In this document: positions 1 to 5,471 of the stretch, one piece after another
Position numbering within the stretch: position 1 is the first letter of the stretch
Layout of the letters: the number at the start of each line of letters is the position of its first letter
Assembly: GCA_910589555.1 (NCBI GenBank)
Contig: CAJUTE010000081.1
Location: forward strand, 1 to 6,161
Reading direction: 5' to 3'
Origin: an uncultured Muribaculum sp.
GTDB taxonomy: Bacteria; Bacteroidota; Bacteroidia; Bacteroidales; Muribaculaceae
DNA: 6,161 nt
The notes under the pieces: model-generated
What the model was told of the DNA's origin: nothing
What the model saw: only the letters and a program-made list of their open reading frames with translations
Database searches by the model: none
Program-made: the position numbers and the translations under genes

Positions 1-61
1 ATACCTTAATAACATCATCCATCCTTATTTTGTGCAATTTCTTACCGAACCATTGCTTAAA

Positions 62-105
62 GACCCTATCCCCTAAAGACCCTAAAGCCCTTAATGCCCT
101 TAAAA
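62..105. repeat. Degenerate 9-bp tandem repeat upstream of the pilus operon
   Basis: Four consecutive units, CCCTAAAGA, CCCTAAAG, CCCTTAATG and CCCTTAAAA, run from 71 to 105. A further partial unit (AGACCCTAT) starts at 62. The rest of 1-160 is A/T-rich non-coding sequence in which I see no gene. Short direct repeats of this composition are familiar in Bacteroidales intergenic DNA. Any role here is unknown; the array lies about 65 nt upstream of the predicted -7 box. Confidence 0.6.
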
Positions 106-169
106 ACTTTTAATCACAATCCTTAACAAAATTTAAACTAAAATCAATTAACATCTCCCCTCGATTAAC

Positions 170-177
170 TATCTTTG
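170..177 (+). promoter_or_regulatory. Bacteroidetes -7 promoter box (TATCTTTG) of the pilus operon
   Basis: TATCTTTG is a perfect match to the Bacteroidetes primary sigma factor -7 consensus TAnnTTTG and is followed by the usual GCA. No good TTTG -33 element sits at the expected distance; the sequence near 148-151 is TTAA. Transcription would start near 184, leaving a leader of about 45 nt before the ATG at 230. The three pilus genes follow with short gaps, so this is probably the promoter for all of them. Confidence 0.65.
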
Positions 178-229
178 CACCAGTTTTAGCATTTTTATAG
201 TTAGCGAGTTTTAGGAATCGGTCAAAGCA

Positions 230-736
230 ATGTACGTTAATAAATGTATATGTGCCCGCTTATATACGGACCTTAAATTATCATTATGCCTTTTGCTGCT
301 TACGACAGTCTTCACATCGGGATTGATATTTTCCGGTTGTGATGTGGTTTATGATTACTCAAGCTGCAGAGACACTGTTGTGCGCTTCAGGTACACCTAC
401 CGTGGAGCTGACCGCTTCGACTCTTATATCAGCAAAATTGACTACTATTTATTCAACGATGCCGGAGAGTTTGTCGACGAGCTGGATCATGTCGCAGGCA
501 CACCAAGCATGGTAGATGTATCGGAGCTTCCCGACGGATCCTACACCGTGGTGGCGCTCGCCAATCTTGACGACTACGCGTCATTGCCTGAACTCAACAC
601 AATAAATCTGGATCAATTCGCAATCACCGTTACTCAGCTGCATAACTCAGCCCGTGGAAAATTTGCCAACGGCGATCCGTTGTTCTGGGGAGAACAGCGC
701 TTCCACATAGGGGGGGGTATAAAAGCCTGTATATAA
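230..736 (+). CDS. FimB/Mfa2 family pilus anchor lipoprotein, N-terminal half of a frameshifted gene
   Basis: This is the first 168 codons of a gene interrupted by a frame change. The product starts with a basic, hydrophobic signal peptide (residues about 10-36) ending in a lipobox, IFSGC, with lipidation expected at Cys37. The mature start CDVVYDYSSC, with a second Cys ten residues after the first region and then VVRFRYTY, is typical of the FimB/Mfa2 family. Those lipoproteins sit in the outer membrane and anchor the fibre and limit its length. The N-terminal beta-domain continues through SKIDYYLFNDAGEF and ends near FWGEQRFHIGGG. At that point the frame runs through eight G, adds IKACI and stops at 734-736. 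Family members are usually about 300 aa or more, so this half alone would lack its second beta-domain. The remainder is encoded in another frame from 718 on. The start at 230 is the only one that supplies the signal peptide. Confidence 0.82.
   Translation: MYVNKCICARLYTDLKLSLCLLLLTTVFTSGLIFSGCDVVYDYSSCRDTVVRFRYTYRGADRFDSYISKIDYYLFNDAGEFVDELDHVAGTPSMVDVSELPDGSYTVVALANLDDYASLPELNTINLDQFAITVTQLHNSARGKFANGDPLFWGEQRFHIGGGIKACI
710..717. repeat. Homopolymeric G8 tract at the frame break in the anchor gene
   Basis: Eight consecutive G lie inside the anchor gene. The upstream frame reads TTC CAC ATA GGG GGG GGT ATA and soon stops. With nine G the reading becomes GGG GGG GGG TAT AAA AGC CTG and continues without a stop to 1212. 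Six G would also restore the frame. The run is long for this moderately A/T-rich region; no other G run in the window is as long. The 712-718 stretch, G GGG GGT, also has the X XXY YYZ layout of a -1 slippery heptamer. Confidence 0.9.
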
Positions 737-741
737 GTGAA

Positions 742-1212
742 ATGGCTTGCATACACTGCCTGCTCACTGTAAAAGTAGAGTGGGAAGGTGTTCCTGAACA
801 TTCCGAAGGTTACCGGTTCCATCTTGACGGAATAGGTGAAGAAGTGGCGATGCATGCCACCGACAGGGATCTGGTGATTGACAACAAAACACACCCCAAT
901 GCAAAATATTCCGATGCCGGAATGGCTGAAGACGTGCCACTGCGAAGATTCGCTTTGCAGGCGCAGCTATGCACTCTCCGGTACACCGATGACAATATGC
1001 CGTCATTCCAACTGATGCACGGAGAAACTCCCGTATTGAAACAGCCTCTGTCTATCGGAGAGGTTTTCTCAAGATGGGACCGTCATCCCGACCGGGATCC
1101 CGTGCAGGACTACGAACTCAGAATAGTGATAAATCGAAACGGTGGAATCACCCTATATCCATCGCTCGCGGTCGATGTTGCCGATTGGCAGGACGGCGGA
1201 ATACTGAAATAA
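742..1212 (+). CDS. FimB/Mfa2 family pilus anchor, C-terminal half of the frameshifted gene
   Basis: This continues the preceding gene in the -1 frame. The open frame really begins before the ATG, reading YKSLYISEM from 718, which joins smoothly to the upstream FHIGGG. The piece has no signal peptide of its own, so on its own it would not be exported. It contains the second beta-domain: strand-like segments CLLTVKVEWEG, EGYRFHLDGIG, YELRIVINRNGG, and the closing strand VDVADW shared by FimB/Mfa2 and FimA/Mfa1-type proteins. Joined with the first half it gives about 327 aa, a normal length for the family. The ATG at 742 is only 5 nt after the stop of the first half, so coupled reinitiation could make this fragment. 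It is annotated from that ATG for want of a better independent start. The lack of stops and intact family-like sequence suggest the frame break is recent, reversible or artefactual. Confidence 0.75.
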   Translation: MACIHCLLTVKVEWEGVPEHSEGYRFHLDGIGEEVAMHATDRDLVIDNKTHPNAKYSDAGMAEDVPLRRFALQAQLCTLRYTDDNMPSFQLMHGETPVLKQPLSIGEVFSRWDRHPDRDPVQDYELRIVINRNGGITLYPSLAVDVADWQDGGILK

Positions 1213-1259
1213 CATTCTTTGAACTAACTACTTTATTAATAACCTATTTAAACTCTACT

Positions 1260-2507
1260 ATGATTAAGTGTAATTATCTAACCAAAATGCTGATGGCGGC
1301 GTTGATATCCGCTTTTACCGCCTGTAGCAATGATGATGGCAACATCCTCGAAGACGATGGAGCCTTGAATGAGGAAAAAGCGGGGAAAATAACACTGCGC
1401 ATTCATGGTCCGTCGCACGATGCAATCACAATCCCTGACATGGTGGCAAGAGCGGCTGAGATCCAAACCGATGAAGAGAAAGGAATATTCTCGCTTCAGG
1501 CTCTAATTTTCAAATTAAACGAAGGGGGAGACACTTCGACCGACACCGACTGGACATTCGCAAAAAGCTACTACTTCGATGCCGGACAGGACTGGGGAAT
1601 AGACAAAACTCTGAATTTCACCGACTATCAACAAATAACACTTGATGACGAATCGCATATAAATAAAGCCGGAAACGGCGACTGCGAGGCGGTACTCGTC
1701 ATCCCCGATGAGCTGCATGGAAAGAAGATAAAGGTGTTGCTTATCGCCAACTCAAAAGAGGAAAAAAGCTTAACCGAAAATTCAACCTACGATGATATGC
1801 TCAAAGAAACAGCGACATCTGAAGGCGGCAAAGGAATGACGGCACTCCACAAAGACAAATACTTCCTCATGACAGCTATCGCCGACTGCAACGGCGATTC
1901 CGCTCCGGTAATGTCGCACTGGGGAATCGAAATGTCGGCAAGCCTCATCCGACTCGTTGCGCGCATCGATGTCGAAAACAACACGCCGGGCATGACAATC
2001 ACCTCTATGACTTTAAGAAATTCGGCAAGCAAAAGCTATTTAATTGCCCGACAGCAGCTTGACGTTCCGGAAAATGCTTCAATGCTCAAATATGAGGCTA
2101 TAAACACCCCGGCATACAGCGAGGAAGAAGCCGCACGAACCAAAACCGCATTCTATGCCTTCGAATCGTATGCCGACGTGAAAAGCCACTACAATTCCGG
2201 CGTGACACAAGGAAAGGACGATGTTATATCCGTGGATGTAAAATACGAACTAAGATATGAAGGACAGGAATATGTGTCTAAAGGCGAGATTAACATTCCG
2301 TTTGTTGATGAAACAGGAAAATTCGTTGACCTGAAGCGAAACCACCGTTACAAAATCGTGTTCGGCGACGGAACACCCATAGTCAACGGAAAGCTCTCGG
2401 CGACTTTCGTCACCGCTGAATGGGGCGTAAACAGCAACGTAGAGTCTGAATTCGACCCCGACGACGACCAAAGAATAGACCCCGACGATAAAACACAATC
2501 CAATTAA
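1260..2507 (+). CDS. FimA/Mfa1-like fimbrillin (type V pilin) lipoprotein
   Basis: This is a 415-aa pilin precursor, probably the stalk subunit. The ATG at 1260 is chosen because it begins a lipoprotein signal peptide with lipobox FTAC (Cys22). An in-frame ATG at 1074 lies inside the anchor gene and would bury the signal. A strand-like segment GKITLRI (residues 42-48) is followed by MVAR-AAE. Arg64 is a plausible site for the trypsin-like cleavage that activates these pilins by removing the first beta-strand. Fimbrillin landmarks follow in order: the first core strand FSLQALIFKL (77-86), FLMTAI (202-207), SLIRLVARIDV (228-238), RNHRYKI (360-366), and the last strand SATFVTAEW (380-388). Length and motifs fit a FimA-type stalk pilin (P. 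gingivalis FimA is about 380 aa). A very acidic tail of 27 residues (389-415, with DPDD twice) follows the last family strand. The gene is 47 nt after the anchor gene and 21 nt before the next, consistent with one operon. Confidence 0.85.
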   Translation: MIKCNYLTKMLMAALISAFTACSNDDGNILEDDGALNEEKAGKITLRIHGPSHDAITIPDMVARAAEIQTDEEKGIFSLQALIFKLNEGGDTSTDTDWTFAKSYYFDAGQDWGIDKTLNFTDYQQITLDDESHINKAGNGDCEAVLVIPDELHGKKIKVLLIANSKEEKSLTENSTYDDMLKETATSEGGKGMTALHKDKYFLMTAIADCNGDSAPVMSHWGIEMSASLIRLVARIDVENNTPGMTITSMTLRNSASKSYLIARQQLDVPENASMLKYEAINTPAYSEEEAARTKTAFYAFESYADVKSHYNSGVTQGKDDVISVDVKYELRYEGQEYVSKGEINIPFVDETGKFVDLKRNHRYKIVFGDGTPIVNGKLSATFVTAEWGVNSNVESEFDPDDDQRIDPDDKTQSN

Positions 2508-2528
2508 CCTCCTTAACATACTATTATA

Positions 2529-4406
2529 ATGAAATTTCATTTTATAACTTCAGCCATAATGGGTGCCGCAATGCTGGCATCCTGCTCAGAGGATACAGCT
2601 CCGGAAAGCGCGGTTGCCGATATCACTCCTGCCGACAAACCCTCTGTGTCGTTCTCAATCAAGTCCAACGTAACCGGTTCACGCGCCGATGAAAACACTC
2701 TGCAGAGCGCCGAAGAAAGCGCTGTGACCAAACTTCTTGTTGTAGTATTTAACGACCCCGACGGTGAGAACAACAACAAGGTCATATACGACCGTGAAGA
2801 GAACACTTCCGACACATTCCTTAAAGTCGAGGAAATACAGCTTGCCGACCAACCGTTGACAAATCAGGAATATATAATCAATTTCGACGATCCCGCGCCA
2901 TATCAGCTTTGCTTCATAGCCAATCCAAGCGATGAACTGGCTGAAAAAATAAAAGCCCTGACACCGGAGATCTCAACAGTGGGCGATTTCAAGACTCTAA
3001 CCGAAGAGGATGGCGAGCCGGAAGGAAAACCAATGCTCATGACAAGCGGATTCTATGGAATAAAAGCCCTCCACTCAGCCATCATCAAGCTCGGAGAGAT
3101 CAATCTCGTGCGCGCGATGGCGCGTATTGACATCGTGTGCGCCACAACCGACGTGACTGTCAACGAGATAAAATTCAAGAACCGCACAGTGAAGTCCAAT
3201 CTCATCGCTGACCGCATTGACGTCGCAACCACCAATGACGAGTTTCTGGAAACAGAACCTAAAGTCTACACCATCGAGGGCGGACTTACCGCCACAATGG
3301 ACAACGACAACGTGATCCCCGGCGAATACAAAGAGGTGATTTACTCTTACGAGCAGTATTTCAACGAGGAAGGAAAAGAACCGGTCCTTGAAATATCTTA
3401 TGACGTGACAGCCGGAGGCGAAAAGCGCTCATTTGTCCACATCATCGACCTCAAAGACTATCAAGAGGTGGGACAGCAATCACTCCACCTTAAGCGTAAC
3501 ACCCTATACAACATACGAATAACTGGCGGACGCCCCGATGGAAACATCGCCATGACTGTCTCAGTTGCCGACTGGACCGAAGGGACAATACTCTCTGTTT
3601 CAAAAGAAGAGATTCTCGACGGATGCCGCCCCGCCAACCCCTCGCTCGACGGAATAAAAGTGGGCGACTATTTCCTTGAGGATGGCACCTATCTTCCTTG
3701 GACCGATAAACTGTCGGAATCCGACAAGCAAAAAATAGTGGGAGTAGTCGTGTCAATCGACCACAACGACATAGGGGCTGAGGCAAGAAAAGCCCTTGAC
3801 ACTCCTCATGGACTTGTGCTTGCGATCAAACCCGAAGAATACAAGAACCACGATAAGACATTTGACAGACTCATCGAACTCACTGACCAAAAATTGCCGG
3901 ACGGATTCTCCTATACATCAAAGCAAGAAGCAATGAAAGTGGGTAATGACGGATATGCAATCACTCAAAAGGCATTCTCAGTCCTTGAGTCCTCATCACC
4001 AACCGATTATGACCTCGATCCATTCTTCTATATCAAAAACGACTATAACACCATCGTTCCGGGAACTACAGGATGGTATCTGCCGTCGCTCAACGAAATC
4101 ACCCAGGGACTGGCTAAACTCCTCAACTTTGATCCGCTGATACTGGACAATTCCACTGAAGGCGGAGCCGAGGTGCAAGGAGTGAGGACAACCCTCGACA
4201 AATATTTCCTCAACGCAGGCAGCGACCTTGGATGGAAAGAAAGCTACGAAGGCAGCGGAATATATATGCTTGGTAACTTCCTGACCTCCACCCCATATAG
4301 CAACAACAATATGTTTGGATTCGAGCTTGAAGAAAACAGTGTTCACTTCTATTTCAGAAGCTATTCCTCTGAATTGCAATTGATATGGCCTATGCTGGCA
4401 TTCTGA
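2529..4406 (+). CDS. Fimbrillin-family lipoprotein with extra C-terminal domain, probable pilus tip or accessory subunit
   Basis: This is a 625-aa lipoprotein, much larger than the preceding pilin. Its signal peptide ends in a perfect lipobox, LASC (Cys19). A first-strand-like SVSFSI (39-44) precedes GSRADE, where Arg52 is a likely protease maturation site. The fimbrillin core then runs through VTKLLVVVF (66-74), MLMTSGFYG (169-177), INLVRAMARIDIV (191-203), LKRNTLYNIRI (321-331) and AMTVSVADW (341-349). These repeat the landmarks of the neighbouring pilin, so the two are diverged paralogues. Residues about 375-625 form an added domain opening with VGDYFLEDGTYLPW. It then has IVGVVVSID (403-411), GLVLAIK (428-434), GWYLPSLNEI (515-524) and STPYSNNNMFGFE (587-599). 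The pattern of GWYLPS plus a late aromatic-rich segment resembles the DUF1566 / Fibrobacter-major-paralogue group, some of which have a C-type-lectin-like fold. A binding domain exposed at the fibre tip is my inference. The gene ends 51 nt before a strong terminator and is last in the operon. Confidence 0.78.
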   Translation: MKFHFITSAIMGAAMLASCSEDTAPESAVADITPADKPSVSFSIKSNVTGSRADENTLQSAEESAVTKLLVVVFNDPDGENNNKVIYDREENTSDTFLKVEEIQLADQPLTNQEYIINFDDPAPYQLCFIANPSDELAEKIKALTPEISTVGDFKTLTEEDGEPEGKPMLMTSGFYGIKALHSAIIKLGEINLVRAMARIDIVCATTDVTVNEIKFKNRTVKSNLIADRIDVATTNDEFLETEPKVYTIEGGLTATMDNDNVIPGEYKEVIYSYEQYFNEEGKEPVLEISYDVTAGGEKRSFVHIIDLKDYQEVGQQSLHLKRNTLYNIRITGGRPDGNIAMTVSVADWTEGTILSVSKEEILDGCRPANPSLDGIKVGDYFLEDGTYLPWTDKLSESDKQKIVGVVVSIDHNDIGAEARKALDTPHGLVLAIKPEEYKNHDKTFDRLIELTDQKLPDGFSYTSKQEAMKVGNDGYAITQKAFSVLESSSPTDYDLDPFFYIKNDYNTIVPGTTGWYLPSLNEITQGLAKLLNFDPLILDNSTEGGAEVQGVRTTLDKYFLNAGSDLGWKESYEGSGIYMLGNFLTSTPYSNNNMFGFELEENSVHFYFRSYSSELQLIWPMLAF

Positions 4407-4457
4407 CACGGCAAATGAGCCAACAGCATATTTAAGGACAATTCCCCCCCTCTCTAC

Positions 4458-4491
4458 AATCCACCAAATTCCGGTTTGGTGGATTTTTTTT
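4458..4491 (+). terminator. Rho-independent terminator of the pilus operon
   Basis: An 11-bp perfect stem, AATCCACCAAA (4458-4468) with TTTGGTGGATT (4475-4485), encloses the loop TTCCGG. The 3' arm runs into eight T (4484-4491). It lies 51 nt after the stop codon of the last pilus gene and before the ABC promoter, so it separates the two transcription units. A run of seven C (4444-4450) sits just upstream. Confidence 0.92.
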
Positions 4492-4500
4492 CATATTTTA

Positions 4501-4531
4501 TTTGGGAATCCGGAAATATTGCGTACCTTCG
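4501..4531 (+). promoter_or_regulatory. Bacteroidetes-type promoter for the ABC transporter operon
   Basis: TTTG (4501-4504) matches the -33 element. TACCTTCG (4524-4531) matches the -7 consensus TAnnTTTG at all but one position. The 19-nt spacer is what the Bacteroidetes primary sigma factor prefers. Transcription should start near 4537, about 75 nt upstream of the ATPase start codon and inside the inverted repeat that follows. Confidence 0.75.
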
Positions 4532-4581
4532 CAGTGTATTACTATACTAATACACCAATACACTAATACAGTAATACACTG
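4532..4581. promoter_or_regulatory. Inverted-repeat operator, probable GntR/YtrA-type repressor site
   Basis: GTGTATTA (4534-4541) and TAATACAC (4548-4555) are perfect inverted arms separated by 6 nt, placed across the predicted transcription start. The left side also pairs in a longer 12-bp repeat: CAGTGTATTACT (4532-4543) with AGTAATACACTG (4570-4581). Palindromes of this type in front of an ABC operon resemble the operators of the YtrA subfamily of GntR repressors. That identification is from family knowledge; the repressor gene is not in the window. The repeats could alternatively form competing RNA hairpins in the leader. Confidence 0.6.
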
Positions 4582-4595
4582 ATACAGCAATATCA
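4548..4595. repeat. 8-bp direct repeat array (TAATACAC) in the ABC operon leader
   Basis: Successive 8-bp units read TAATACAC, CAATACAC, TAATACAG, TAATACAC, TGATACAG and CAATATCA. The first five share the ATACA core at exact 8-bp spacing, and the last is decayed. Each unit matches one arm of the inverted repeat just upstream, so the array looks like iterated half-sites for the same regulator. Sequence from 4596 to the start codon at 4614 is A/T-rich with no Shine-Dalgarno motif. Confidence 0.8.
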
Positions 4596-4613
4596 CAATA
4601 ATATATAACTTAT

Positions 4614-5471
4614 ATGCTAAAAGTAGACAACATCACATTTTCCTACAAGCGCAGAGGCGCTCCGGTGCTCGACCATTTTTCGTTGAGCCTTGAAGCAGGA
4701 GCCGTCTACGGTCTTCTTGGAAAAAACGGAGCCGGAAAGTCGACTCTGCTCTATCTCATTGCCGGATTACTCACTCCCGCATCGGGGTCGGTCACTTTCG
4801 AAGGAGAGAATACACGCAAAAGGCTCCCTTCGACTTTGGGCGAGATATTCATCGTGCCGGAAGAGTTCTCATTTCCCAAAATCAGCCTGAAGCAGTATGT
4901 GAAGGCGACCTCGGGATTCTACCCCAACTTCTCGGAAGAGGATTTGAACCGCCACCTCGCCACCTTTGACCTCAACCCCGACCTGAACCTTGGCGAGCTG
5001 TCGATGGGACAAAAGAAGAAAGCGATGATGTGCTTCGCGCTCGCCTGCAACACCAAGCTGCTTCTTATGGATGAGCCGACCAACGGTCTTGACATTCCGG
5101 GGAAGAGCGCGTTCCGCCGTTTCATCGCCCAAAATATGAGTGACGAACGCACCATCATCATCTCCACCCACCAGACCCGCGACATAGACCGCCTTATAGA
5201 CCACGTGGTGATCATGGACGACAGCGAGATAATCCTTAACGAGCCGATGATGTCGATCTCATCACGCCTGAAGTTCATGACCACCACCAGTCCCGACCTC
5301 ATCGCGAAGGCGCTCTACAAGCAACCCTCCATCGAAGGTACCAGCGTGGTGCTGCTCAACGATGATGATGACGAAACCGAAGTGAACCTTGAATCACTTT
5401 TCGAACTTGCCATCACCGACGGCTCCACAATCCGCAATTTATTCACCTCTAAAACAGCGAATTTAAAATGA
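4614..5471 (+). CDS. ABC transporter ATP-binding protein (YtrB-like)
   Basis: This 285-aa nucleotide-binding subunit powers a membrane transporter with the permease encoded next. All core motifs are present: Walker A GKNGAGKST (36-44), signature LSMGQKKK (129-136), Walker B LLLMDEP (149-155), D-loop NGLD (157-160) and switch His186 in STHQ. At the Q-loop the sequence is VPEEF, with Glu83 where Gln is usual. The ABC core ends near residue 215. A 70-residue C-terminal extension follows, with an acidic patch NDDDDETE. It is the first gene after its own promoter and operator, and its stop overlaps the start of the permease (ATGA), implying translational coupling. Substrate is unknown; YtrB-like systems are linked to envelope stress or antibiotic response in Firmicutes, which is only an analogy here. 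Confidence 0.93.
   Translation: MLKVDNITFSYKRRGAPVLDHFSLSLEAGAVYGLLGKNGAGKSTLLYLIAGLLTPASGSVTFEGENTRKRLPSTLGEIFIVPEEFSFPKISLKQYVKATSGFYPNFSEEDLNRHLATFDLNPDLNLGELSMGQKKKAMMCFALACNTKLLLMDEPTNGLDIPGKSAFRRFIAQNMSDERTIIISTHQTRDIDRLIDHVVIMDDSEIILNEPMMSISSRLKFMTTTSPDLIAKALYKQPSIEGTSVVLLNDDDDETEVNLESLFELAITDGSTIRNLFTSKTANLK

Noticed and set aside
1074..1259. In-frame upstream extension of the 415-aa pilin gene from an ATG at 1074
   Set aside because: It would overlap the anchor gene and add residues before an intact lipoprotein signal peptide. The ATG at 1260 gives a clean signal and lipobox.
1213..1259. Separate promoter for the pilin gene in the gap after the anchor gene
   Set aside because: TTTG occurs at 1218-1221 but no good TAnnTTTG lies at the right distance. 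The gap is short and fits an operon.
3946..4140. Small + strand frame inside the large pilin gene
   Set aside because: It is fully nested in the reading frame of a convincing protein and its product has no recognisable features.
4260..4440. Diversity-generating retroelement in this window
   Set aside because: No reverse transcriptase, accessory gene or second near-identical template copy is present. Only the target-like protein context is suggestive.
4548..4595. CRISPR array or recombinase inversion site
   Set aside because: The units are only 8 bp and contiguous, without spacers. No matching inverted partner or recombinase gene appears elsewhere in the window.
4690..4890. Small + strand frame inside the ATPase gene
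   Set aside because: It overlaps the Walker A region of the ATPase in another frame and has no independent support.
634..5302. Open frames on the - strand (for example 634-894, 2250-2540, 3490-3786, 3996-4409, 4869-5204, 4919-5302)
   Set aside because: All lie opposite strongly supported + strand genes, show no recognisable domain or signal, and lack promoters. They are shadows of the coding strand.
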